This document shows, piece by piece, positions 8,042-15,087 of a DNA stretch of 23,022 bases. The stretch covers positions 1 to 23,022 of the forward strand of contig CAZWHQ010000056.1 in assembly GCA_964633715.1 (NCBI GenBank), written 5' to 3'. The notes below the pieces were generated by a model that saw only the letters and a program-made list of their open reading frames with translations, was not told the DNA's origin and did no database searches. Each line of letters begins with the position of its first letter. Within the stretch, counting starts at the first letter, position 1. Made by a program: the position numbers and the translations under genes. Source of the stretch: JAUWVG01 sp964633715 (GTDB lineage Bacteria > Acidobacteriota > Aminicenantia > Aminicenantales > Aminicenantaceae).

Positions 8042-9535
8042 GTGGATGTTGAAGCTTCCATTCTGGTTGTAGACGATGAAATGGGGATTAGAGAAGGGTG
8101 CAAACGTGCTCTTTCCGAAGAGGGATACCTTGTTGAATGTGCTGAGGATGGAAATCTCTGCTTACAAAAAGCAAAGAAAAAACCCTATGATCTCATTCTT
8201 GTCGACCTTATGATGCCAAGTATGGGTGGACTGGACCTCATTCAGAAAATACATGAAATTGATCCGGAGATTATTATGATTGTCATCACGGGATATGCCT
8301 CGATCGACACCGCTGTCGAAGCCACTAAACGGGGCGCCTATGACTATCTCCCCAAGCCCTTTTCTCCGGAAGCTCTTTCTGCTGTGGTCAAACGGGGACT
8401 CGAGAAGCGATGGCTCAGACTCGAAGCCCAAAAGCTTTATTCTGAAAGAGATCAGAAACTCCTTGAACTGGCCAGTGAACAAAGCCGCTTGAAAACCATT
8501 GTTGGCTGCATGGCCGATGGCGTCTTAGTGACAAACATGGAAGGCTGTCTGGTGTTATGGAATGCCTCAAGTGTAAAGATGCTTAATTTAAAGAGCCACG
8601 AAGTCTCTGGTGAGGCCCTCGCCTACTATATCAAAAATAAAGATATCATCGACTCGATTCAGGGAGTCCTCTCTTCCAAGGATGAGGAAGTCTCGAAGAT
8701 CAACCGGGAGATTGAGGTTGATAACATGATGACTTTGATGGCCATCAATGCCCCAGTAAAAGATGAGGAGGGGCAAATACTGGGGGCTGTGACAGTGCTC
8801 AGGGACATCACTCAGCTCAAAGAGATCGAAAAGATTAAATCTCAATTTGTTTCAATGGTTGCCCATGAACTCCGGGCGCCGGTCGCTGCCATAGAAGGAT
8901 GGTTAGAAATCCTGCTTTCTGGAGAACTGGGAGAAGACGAGAAACAACGGAAAAAATGGCTCGGTCGTGCTAAAGATAGAGCGCACTCCCTTCTCATCAT
9001 GGTGAACGACCTTTTAGAAATCAACCGAATGGAAGCCGGTCGAGTCGCTCAAAAAATGGAGACAGTCGATCTGTCTCAAATCATCCAAAAAATTGTCGAT
9101 TTTGTGAAGCCGGAAGTGGATAAGCGGAATATCACGATTAGTTTAAAATTGCCCAGTAATATGCCTTCCGTTCAAGCGGATGTCAAAGATATGGAGAAGC
9201 TCTTCACAAATTTGATCAACAATGCAATTAAATACAATAAAAAAGAAGGCACTGTTACTGTGGAAGGGGAAATGGAGGGGAACTTTCTGTGTATCCGTAT
9301 AACAGATACAGGTTTCGGAATTTCCCCGGAAAACCAGTCTAAAATCTTCGATGATTTCTACCGGGTCGAGGATGATAAAACAAAAAAAATTACAGGGACA
9401 GGCCTGGGTTTGACTATTTCGAAAAAGATTATTGATTCGCATTTCGGGCGGATCGAAGTGCAAAGCCAATTGAATGAGGGAAGTACGTTTTCGGTCTATC
9501 TGCCGCTTTCCAAAAAAAAAGATGGAGAAGAATGA
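8042..9535 (+). CDS. Receiver-PAS-histidine kinase (hybrid sensor kinase)
   Basis: A 497-residue cytoplasmic protein. Residues 1-120 are a receiver with Asp11/12, phosphoacceptor Asp55 (ILVDLMMP), Thr83 and Lys105 (LPKPF). A short coiled coil (about 123-150) leads to a PAS domain (about 150-258, ending in GAVTVLRDITQLKEIE). HisKA follows with His275 in SMVAHELRAPVAAIEG, then HATPase with NLINNAIKYNKK, DTGFGIS and GTGLGLTISKK. Having the receiver at the N-terminus means its kinase activity is probably set by an upstream phospho-donor, likely the hydrogenase-like kinase. It starts with GTG at 8042, with AAGGAG about 9 nt upstream, 2 nt after the previous stop. No DNA-binding output is present. 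Signal and target are unknown. Confidence 0.88.
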   Translation: MDVEASILVVDDEMGIREGCKRALSEEGYLVECAEDGNLCLQKAKKKPYDLILVDLMMPSMGGLDLIQKIHEIDPEIIMIVITGYASIDTAVEATKRGAYDYLPKPFSPEALSAVVKRGLEKRWLRLEAQKLYSERDQKLLELASEQSRLKTIVGCMADGVLVTNMEGCLVLWNASSVKMLNLKSHEVSGEALAYYIKNKDIIDSIQGVLSSKDEEVSKINREIEVDNMMTLMAINAPVKDEEGQILGAVTVLRDITQLKEIEKIKSQFVSMVAHELRAPVAAIEGWLEILLSGELGEDEKQRKKWLGRAKDRAHSLLIMVNDLLEINRMEAGRVAQKMETVDLSQIIQKIVDFVKPEVDKRNITISLKLPSNMPSVQADVKDMEKLFTNLINNAIKYNKKEGTVTVEGEMEGNFLCIRITDTGFGISPENQSKIFDDFYRVEDDKTKKITGTGLGLTISKKIIDSHFGRIEVQSQLNEGSTFSVYLPLSKKKDGEE

Positions 9536-9539
9536 TTCA

Positions 9540-11804
9540 ATGAGCGAAAAGAACGAATATAAACTTAACGAGATCCTTTTTAAAAAACAGATTGCTGATT
9601 CCATCACACTCTTTAAAATCTATACGCCTGTGGTGGCAAAGAACGTAAAGGCCGGACAGTTTGTTGTTGTCAGGACGGATGATTACGCCGAAAGGGTTCC
9701 CCTCACAGTGGCTGATGTGGACCAGGAGAGTCAGTCTATCACCCTGATTGTTCAAGTTGTCGGCATGGCCACACGAAAAATGGATGCCCTGAATACCGGT
9801 GAAGTCTTTTTGGATGTAGTGGGCCCTTTAGGTACACCCACTGACATCAAGAGACTCGGGACAGTGGTGAGCATCGGCGGAGGAGTGGGGGTCGCCCCGG
9901 TGTATCCAATAACCAAAGCCCTAAAAAAGGCTGGAAACAAGGTTATTTCTATTATTGGGGCCCGAACTAAGGAGATGATCATCCTGGAAGAGGAAATGGG
10001 TGCTGTCAGCGACGAACTATTCATTGCAACCGATGACGGCTCGACTGGTCATCACGGATTTGTCACAGATGAGCTCAAGCGGCTAATGGATGGCGGGGAA
10101 AAAATCGATATGGTTGTGGCTATTGGCCCCGCGGTCATGATGAGGGCGGTCTCCAACATGACAAAGGAATATGGGATCAAAACCATCGTGAGCCTCAACT
10201 CTCTCATGGTAGACGGGACAGGTATGTGTGGAGGCTGCAGGATCACCGTTGGAGGGGAAAGAAAATTTGTCTGTGTCGACGGCCCTGAATTTGACGGCCA
10301 TCAAGTCGATTTTGAAGAACTTCTCCATAGATCAGAGATGTATGCCCGCGAAGAACACCGCGCCATGTGGGATCATGCATGCCGGCTTATGGCCCAAGAG
10401 AAAAACCTCAAGAGGGCAAACAAAAGGGAGCCCATGCCTAAGCAGGATCCAAAACTGCGGATCCAAAATTTTGATGAAGTGGCTCTCGGGTATTCGAAAG
10501 AACAAGCCATGCGGGAAGCCTCACGATGTCTTCAATGCAAAATCCCTTTCTGTGTGGAAGGGTGTCCTGTTGGAATTGATATTCCCGGCTTTATAACACT
10601 CATTAAGCAGGACGATTTTATGGGAGCGATCCACCTGATAAAGGAAAAAAATAGCCTTCCCGCCGTATGCGGCCGAGTCTGTCCTCAGGAAGAACAGTGC
10701 GAGATCAAATGCATTTTGGGCAAAAAAAAGGATCCGGTGGCCATCGGCCGTTTGGAAAGATTTGTCGCAGATTATGAATTCAATCAAGGTGAGGTCCGGA
10801 TTCCTAAGATACCAAATCCTACAGGGAAAAAAGTGGCCGTTGTCGGGGCAGGTCCTGCCGGATTGACTGTTGCCAGTGAACTTATAAAGAAGGGACACGC
10901 TGTCTCGATTTTTGAAGCTCTTCATTCACCAGGAGGTGTTCTTGTTTATGGAATTCCGGAGTTTCGGCTTCCCAAGCGGATAGTTCAAAGAGAATGTGAT
11001 TACATCCAAAAAATGGGAGCAGATATCCACCTCAGCTATATTGTGGGCAAATCCAGCACTGTCGATGAACTCATGAAGTCCGAGTACGATGCGGTTTTTA
11101 TTGGGACCGGCGCCGGTCTTCCCTATTTTATGAATATCCCCGGAGAAAACCTGAATGGCGTTTATTCGGCCAATGAGTTCTTAACGAGAGTTAATCTGAT
11201 GAAAGCCTACCTCTTTCCTCAATACAATACCCCTATTCGACTTGAAAGAAATATCGCGGTGGTTGGGGGTGGAAATGTGGCCACCGACGCTGCTCGGACA
11301 GCTCTCCGTCTGGGAGCGGAAAATGTTTATCTGGTTTACCGCCGGGCAAGGGAGCAGATGCCTGCTCGCGAAGAGGAGATCGTGAACGCATTCGAAGAGG
11401 GAGTCCAACCCATGCTTCTTAATAATCCTATCAAAATATTAGGTGACGAGAAGGGATGGGTAAAAGGCCTTGAATGTATCAAGATGGAATTGGGGGAGCC
11501 GGACACATCTGGAAGGCAGCGTCCCATTCCAATAAAAGGATCTGAACTTATACTGGACGTCAAGATGATAGTTATGGCCATTGGACAAGGCCCAAATCCC
11601 CTCTTGACTTCAACGACACCTGACCTTGAAGTGAACCGATGGGGGAACATCATTGCAGATGAAGAGACCGGAAGGACCTCTAAAAAAGGGGTCTTTGCTG
11701 GAGGGGATATTGTTACAGGGGCAGCGACGGTTATCTTAGCCATGGGTGCGGGGAAACAAGCTGCCGCATCCATTGACCAATATCTTAAAGACAATAAATG
11801 GTGA
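9540..11804 (+). CDS. nfnAB: Fused NfnA-NfnB type NADH-dependent ferredoxin:NADP+ oxidoreductase (SudBA-like)
   Basis: A 754-residue fusion of both subunits of the NfnAB/sulfide dehydrogenase family. Residues 5-270 are the FNR-like small subunit: RVPLT (52-56) for FAD, GGGVGVAP (113-120) for NAD(H), and a [2Fe-2S] site at Cys230, Cys233 and Cys245. Residues 305-750 are the GltD-like large subunit: two [4Fe-4S] sites (Cys330/333/338/342 and 377/381/387/391), FAD motif GAGPAG (436-441), NADP motif GGGNVA (576-581) and a final GGDIVTGAATVILAMG segment. Characterised Nfn enzymes couple reduced ferredoxin plus NADH to NADPH formation by flavin-based bifurcation; SudAB members can also reduce polysulfide. 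Fused forms are known. ATG 9540 is preferred over an in-frame ATG at 9522 because GGAG (9524-9527) precedes it. It begins 4 nt after the hybrid kinase stop, so it is probably co-transcribed with the sensor genes. Confidence 0.9.
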   Translation: MSEKNEYKLNEILFKKQIADSITLFKIYTPVVAKNVKAGQFVVVRTDDYAERVPLTVADVDQESQSITLIVQVVGMATRKMDALNTGEVFLDVVGPLGTPTDIKRLGTVVSIGGGVGVAPVYPITKALKKAGNKVISIIGARTKEMIILEEEMGAVSDELFIATDDGSTGHHGFVTDELKRLMDGGEKIDMVVAIGPAVMMRAVSNMTKEYGIKTIVSLNSLMVDGTGMCGGCRITVGGERKFVCVDGPEFDGHQVDFEELLHRSEMYAREEHRAMWDHACRLMAQEKNLKRANKREPMPKQDPKLRIQNFDEVALGYSKEQAMREASRCLQCKIPFCVEGCPVGIDIPGFITLIKQDDFMGAIHLIKEKNSLPAVCGRVCPQEEQCEIKCILGKKKDPVAIGRLERFVADYEFNQGEVRIPKIPNPTGKKVAVVGAGPAGLTVASELIKKGHAVSIFEALHSPGGVLVYGIPEFRLPKRIVQRECDYIQKMGADIHLSYIVGKSSTVDELMKSEYDAVFIGTGAGLPYFMNIPGENLNGVYSANEFLTRVNLMKAYLFPQYNTPIRLERNIAVVGGGNVATDAARTALRLGAENVYLVYRRAREQMPAREEEIVNAFEEGVQPMLLNNPIKILGDEKGWVKGLECIKMELGEPDTSGRQRPIPIKGSELILDVKMIVMAIGQGPNPLLTSTTPDLEVNRWGNIIADEETGRTSKKGVFAGGDIVTGAATVILAMGAGKQAAASIDQYLKDNKW

Positions 11805-11837
11805 TCTCTCCCGTGTGATGGTACGAGCAGAAAACGG

Positions 11838-12119
11838 GTGGAAGAAGATTCCACCAATGATTACAAAAGGCTGGAGTTTACTCTCAACAGCCAAATGAGA
11901 AAAGAAGTCCTGCCTATTATTGAAACCGTCGCTAAAGAGAGGGGATTCAAACTTGTCCTTGATCTTTCCATGACAGGCGTGGCCTACTTCGACAACACCA
12001 TTGATATCACGGAAGAAGTCGCAAAAAGATATGACGCGTCAAAAGTAACTCAAGAAAGCGGCACCTTAAGTTCAAACTTTGATCTTACAAAACATCTATT
12101 CAAAGTCTGGGCTGCTTAA
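11838..12119 (+). pseudogene. OmpH/Skp-family C-terminal fragment
   Basis: Ninety-three codons from a GTG at 11838. The segment LPIIETVAKERGFKLVLD followed by GVAYFDNTIDITEEVAKRYD matches the conserved C-terminal end of OmpH/Skp periplasmic chaperones, which bind unfolded outer-membrane proteins. The signal peptide and most of the long coiled-coil arms (families are usually 150-200 residues) are absent, so a chaperone role in the periplasm is unlikely. About 25 unrelated residues follow the OmpH motif. The frame is the same as that of the NfnAB fusion and is open from that gene's TGA (11802-11804) onward, with no good ribosome site. It may be a decayed gene or a small cytoplasmic protein; fragment is my preferred reading. 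Confidence 0.55.
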
Positions 12120-12128
12120 ATAAATTTA

Positions 12129-12161
12129 TTGTGGTATTTATTACCTTTTTTGTGGTAATAT
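12129..12161 (+). promoter_or_regulatory. Promoter and repeated operator of the winged-helix/NTase-like regulator
   Basis: TTGTGGTA occurs twice, at 12129-12136 and 12150-12157, exactly 21 bp apart. A perfect inverted repeat TATTACC (12139-12145) / GGTAATA (12154-12160) overlaps the second copy. A -10-like TAATAT lies at 12156-12161, only 9 nt before the ATG at 12171, and no Shine-Dalgarno sequence intervenes. Transcription would therefore start at or next to the ATG, giving a leaderless mRNA. The repeats covering the -10 fit autorepression by the encoded regulator; this is inference. Confidence 0.6.
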
Positions 12162-12170
12162 AGACCTCAA

Positions 12171-12728
12171 ATGGACGATTTCGCAGTACTGTGTAGCCTG
12201 TTTTCTTCCCGGGTGAGGACAAAATTACTCAAATTCTTTCTCACGATGCCCGATTCGAGCTTTTATATACGCGAATTAGAGAGAAAAATTGAAGAGGACG
12301 CAAAAAATATCAGCCGAGAATTGGATAATCTTGAAAACATCGGCTTTTTAAGGAGTGAAAAGAGAGGACTGCAAAAATTCTACTCCACAAAAGCAGATTT
12401 TCTCTTTTATTCCGAATTAAAGGCCGTGTTTTTAAAGTCCTCAGGGGTAGAAGGGCTTTTTAGAGAGGTTATTTTACAGCTTGACGGTATAGAGAAGGTA
12501 TTTATGAGGGAGCTCCTTGCCTCTAAAGAGGATGAAAGGGCCCAAATTAAGCTTATTTTTGTCGGAAAACCGGATATGGCCATCTTGAACAATACGATAA
12601 ACAGCCTTATCGAAAAGAGCGGCCGGGAAATTATCTACAGATGTTATGATCGAGACGAGTTCGATGAACGAAAGAAGATGGGAGACGCCTATATTGCCGA
12701 AGTCTCAGCCGGAGAAAAAATCATCTAA
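12171..12728 (+). CDS. Winged-helix transcriptional regulator with degenerate nucleotidyltransferase-like domain
   Basis: A 185-residue protein. Residues 5-72 form an ArsR/MarR-like winged helix (VRTKLLKFFL, SFYIRELERKI, NISRELDNLENIGFL, then a wing ending GLQKFYSTK). Residues 85-180 match the spacing of a minimal nucleotidyltransferase domain (LFREVILQLDGIEKVFM..., KLIFVGKPDMAILNNTINSL, EIIYRCYDRDEF). The catalytic GS...(D/E)xD signature is missing: the expected GSYARGE-like loop reads RELLASKEDE. It is probably a non-catalytic ligand or partner domain. The repeated palindrome over its own promoter suggests autoregulation. It follows the redox operon, but its separate promoter makes co-transcription unnecessary. 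Its targets are unknown; the Nfn/sensor genes are possible but nothing in the sequence shows it. Confidence 0.75.
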   Translation: MDDFAVLCSLFSSRVRTKLLKFFLTMPDSSFYIRELERKIEEDAKNISRELDNLENIGFLRSEKRGLQKFYSTKADFLFYSELKAVFLKSSGVEGLFREVILQLDGIEKVFMRELLASKEDERAQIKLIFVGKPDMAILNNTINSLIEKSGREIIYRCYDRDEFDERKKMGDAYIAEVSAGEKII

Positions 12729-12811
12729 AACGGTCTCTTAACCCTGTTGCCAATCTGAACATGGCAATCTCATGAAAGGAATAGGGGAGATTAAGATGTG
12801 ACTGATGGAGT

Positions 12812-13027
12812 TTATTTTTTCGATTTGGATTGAGGAGCTAAGAGGATCCCCTTCGCTTTTCTTGATCTCCTCATGACAAGGATAATCAATTCCATGGCCA
12901 TCAGGAGTAAGATTCCTGCCAGGAAAAGCTCGCTCAATTCGAGACCGACTGTTTCCTTCAACCATTTGGCAAAAGGATTCAAATCGACTCCTATTGTCGT
13001 TTTAAGCCAGTTTATAAAGTCTGACAT
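12812..13027 (-). CDS. Small single-pass membrane protein with two WLK motifs
   Basis: A 71-residue protein I do not recognise. The N-terminal half contains two similar amphipathic segments (INWLKTTIGVDLNPF and AKWLKETVGLELSELF), followed by one hydrophobic helix (about 34-52, LFLAGILLLMAMELIILVM) and a basic tail (RRSRKAKG...QSKSKK), predicting the tail in the cytoplasm. A purine-rich GAGAG lies just upstream of the ATG. The gene is convergent with the winged-helix regulator. Coding status rests on the clear membrane topology and internal repeat rather than on known homologues. Confidence 0.5.
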   Translation of the reverse strand: MSDFINWLKTTIGVDLNPFAKWLKETVGLELSELFLAGILLLMAMELIILVMRRSRKAKGILLAPQSKSKK

Positions 13028-13156
13028 CTCACACTCTCTATATATTTAGTCGAGATCGAAGGGATTTGTGTGAAATAAGGAAAAAATTGAATTGAGATGA
13101 GAGTCTGTTTAAATTCTCATTGAAGGGGGGAAAAGCTTGCTCTGTTCTCCACTCCA

Positions 13157-13483
13157 CTACTTTTTCTTGGGCACTTCGTACGAGGTCGCCCTGACCCACT
13201 GGTAATTTTTATTTCCTGGAATTACGATCATCCTATTGGAATGAGATTTAATATAGGCTTCTGCATTGAAATAACGTGCAAAAATACTAGAACGCAGTGG
13301 TGCAATATAAAATGAATCAATTTTTTTCTGAAGCGCTTCTGATATATCACTCGATGAGTCACCTTCAATTTCCCTTACGAAAATTGTCTCAGCCTTGTTC
13401 TGTAACAGGACTACACCTAAAGCTGCAGCTAAAACCACAACGCAGATTGATAAGCCGATGATGGCCCAGGTTGTTTTCTTCAT
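13157..13483 (-). CDS. Hypothetical membrane-anchored protein (108 aa)
   Basis: I do not recognise a family. The chosen ATG at 13481-13483 is preceded by AGGGAGGG 4-5 nt upstream. The frame also extends 16 codons further 5', but that extension has no ribosome site and would bury the membrane helix. Residues 7-29 form one hydrophobic helix (WAIIGLSICVVVLAAALGVVLL) after Lys-Lys, giving an N-in signal anchor. The remaining 80 residues would be periplasmic, contain a short acidic/Ser patch (EGDSSSD) and end in a basic tail (VPKKK). It shares strand with the 71-residue membrane protein, 129 bp upstream of it, so the two may be transcribed together. Confidence 0.6.
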   Translation of the reverse strand: MKKTTWAIIGLSICVVVLAAALGVVLLQNKAETIFVREIEGDSSSDISEALQKKIDSFYIAPLRSSIFARYFNAEAYIKSHSNRMIVIPGNKNYQWVRATSYEVPKKK

Positions 13484-13554
13484 GTTTCCCTCCCTTGTCT
13501 TCATTGTATACAACTCAGATTCAGGAAACAAGGTTGCATAAGCCTCAAATCGCC

Positions 13555-13609
13555 AAGGAGGAATTAATCTATGTGATCTTCACTCCCGGGCTGAAGAGAC
13601 CTAAAAGTC
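13555..13609 (+). repeat. 55-bp exact repeat, left copy (contig end overlap)
   Basis: This 55-bp segment, starting AAGGAGGAATTAATC and ending CCTAAAAGTC, directly abuts the left edge of the N run and recurs exactly at 13710-13764 on the other side. The length of 55 equals a common assembler k-mer, so it is probably an overlap between contigs rather than a biological repeat. Confidence 0.9.
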
Positions 13610-13709
13610 NNNNNNNNNNNNNNNNNNNNNNNNNNNNNNNNNNNNNNNNNNNNNNNNNNNNNNNNNNNNNNNNNNNNNNNNNNNNNNNNNNNNNNNNNNN
13701 NNNNNNNNN
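13610..13709. other. Scaffold gap (100 N)
   Basis: Exactly 100 undetermined bases, the usual placeholder for a gap of unknown size. Because both flanks carry the same 55 bp, the true distance may be zero or negative. Any open frame drawn across it is meaningless. The wider region 13484-13988 holds no gene that I can support apart from a possible 18-codon frame at 13896. Confidence 0.97.
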
Positions 13710-13764
13710 AAGGAGGAATTAATCTATGTGATCTTCACTCCCGGGCTGAAGAGACCTAAAAGTC
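13710..13764 (+). repeat. 55-bp exact repeat, right copy (contig end overlap)
   Basis: An exact match to 13555-13609, beginning at the first base after the N run. After position 13764 the sequence continues uniquely (GAGAGATGAGGCTCC). Confidence 0.9.
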
Positions 13765-13849
13765 GAGAGATGAGGCTCCTTCTGCTCTTTTCTAGTACGC
13801 TCCCGAACACCTTTCGCCTTTGGTGTAAACCGACTCGATGACAAATAGG

Positions 13850-13877
13850 TTGACAAAGAAATATATATAATTATAAG
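13850..13877 (+). promoter_or_regulatory. Candidate sigma70-type promoter of the outer-membrane barrel gene
   Basis: A consensus TTGACA (13850-13855) and TATAAG (13872-13877) lie 16 bp apart in an AT-rich tract. A start near 13884 would leave a leader of about 100 nt before the gene at 13989. The leader holds an 18-codon open frame (13896-13952), but no riboswitch that I recognise. Confidence 0.55.
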
Positions 13878-13895
13878 TAATATTTACAATCACAA

Positions 13896-13952
13896 ATGGG
13901 TTTGCTTTTGGAGGTGGCATACGACGCATTAACCGGGGTGATTAAAAATTAA
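13896..13952 (+). CDS. Possible 18-residue leader ORF
   Basis: ATG at 13896 opens a frame encoding MGLLLEVAYDALTGVIKN and ending at TAA, between the candidate promoter and the barrel gene. It has no Shine-Dalgarno sequence (upstream bases ACAATCACAA), so translation is doubtful. It is listed because it nearly fills the leader and its composition is protein-like. Confidence 0.2.
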   Translation: MGLLLEVAYDALTGVIKN

Positions 13953-13988
13953 TATATTTGAAACAAAATCAAAAATGGAGGTTTGAAA

Positions 13989-14909
13989 ATGAAGAAAAAA
14001 CTAATGATTTGTACATTGATCATTTTAGCGGTATTCTGTTTCAGCACGCTGGGTTCTGCACAAGGTTTTCTTAAAAAGTTCAGCCTTAAAGCTTCCGGTG
14101 GAATCGGGACCATGGCCATCGGAGACACAAATGATCTATTTGAAAGCAACATGGAATACTTTGAATTTATTGCCGACTGGTACGAACTTATAGGAGGCAG
14201 TGGTTCTGTGACTGGAGACACGCCAAAGCTTAATGGCGGATTCGATATGTTTGCGGAGTTCATCGCTTTTTTGACTGAAAAGTTCGGCGTGAGCCTTGGA
14301 GTTGGAATCATAAATAGGACTGAAAAGGGGGATGTGAATTTAAATCTATCCACTCCTGATTGGGGGGATGAAAATGTAAATTGGAAAGCCGAACCAAAAA
14401 TAACGGCTGTTCCCGTTCTTCTGTCCCTCTACTACTTCCATCCCATCGCAGAAAAATTGAATGTTTTTATCAATGCCGGAGTTGGACTCTATTTTTGTAC
14501 TCAATCCTGGGAAGGAAGTAACACGTATACAGGATTAGGAGAGACGGATGTGACTACCGATGTGGCCGATATCAGCGGAACCGCCTTTGGTTTCCATGGA
14601 GGCCTCGGCTTTGAGTATGCTGTGAACGACAGCATTACCCTTTTTGTCGAAGGAAAAGGGCGTTCCGCAACTATTAAGAGTTTGAAGGGAGATCGAACTG
14701 TCTCCTGGGATGGTGATTCAGATACAGAAAGTGGGACTATTTGGTACACAGAAGAACCTGCAGATACAACCTTAACTCTCTTGGGGTACGAGTTCGGGGA
14801 TACAAAACCGGATGATTCTTGGTATACCTTAGTGAGGAAATGGGAGGTTGCTCTTTCGGGAGTTTCAGCGGTGGTAGGTATCAGAATTTCGTTCGGGGAA
14901 AAAAACTAA
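13989..14909 (+). CDS. Outer-membrane beta-barrel protein
   Basis: A 306-residue exported protein. Residues 1-23 are a Sec signal peptide (KKK, hydrophobic core, cleavage near GSAQG). The rest alternates polar and hydrophobic residues in likely strands (KASGGIGTMAIG, FGVSLGVGIINRTEK, LNVFINAGVGLYFCTQSW, GFHGGLGFEYAVNDSITLFVEGKGR) with Gly/Asp/Ser-rich loops, and ends in a strand VSAVVGIRISFG, as expected for an OmpW/OmpA-like or porin-family barrel of 8-12 strands. ATG 13989 follows GGAGG by 7 nt; a TTG two codons upstream is less likely. Its function, whether small-solute channel or surface structure, cannot be told from sequence. It precedes the propeller genes but with a 178-bp gap. Confidence 0.72.
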   Translation: MKKKLMICTLIILAVFCFSTLGSAQGFLKKFSLKASGGIGTMAIGDTNDLFESNMEYFEFIADWYELIGGSGSVTGDTPKLNGGFDMFAEFIAFLTEKFGVSLGVGIINRTEKGDVNLNLSTPDWGDENVNWKAEPKITAVPVLLSLYYFHPIAEKLNVFINAGVGLYFCTQSWEGSNTYTGLGETDVTTDVADISGTAFGFHGGLGFEYAVNDSITLFVEGKGRSATIKSLKGDRTVSWDGDSDTESGTIWYTEEPADTTLTLLGYEFGDTKPDDSWYTLVRKWEVALSGVSAVVGIRISFGEKN

Positions 14910-15087
14910 TAGACCTTTTTTAAAGAATAGAAACAAGAACCACTGGTTGGGAATATAACCTATATTTGAGGGAATCTGCACCTATCAAAAAGGATGTGTA
15001 TTGCCTTGTCCACATTTTCGTATAAACTCAGGTATACAGTATGAGAGAGAATTTTTCAAAAATGCAGTATGAAAAAGAGGAAGATAA

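Noticed and set aside
9474..9539. N-terminal extension of NfnAB by 22 codons
   Set aside because: The extension overlaps the end of the hybrid kinase gene and has no ribosome site; ATG 9540 has one and starts right before the conserved domain.
12747..12767. TTGCCA/TGGCAA hairpin as a terminator after the winged-helix gene
   Set aside because: Only 6 bp with a 9-nt loop and no T tract; too weak to call.
13471..13722. Plus-strand frame crossing the N run
   Set aside because: It depends on 100 undetermined bases and on a duplicated contig end.
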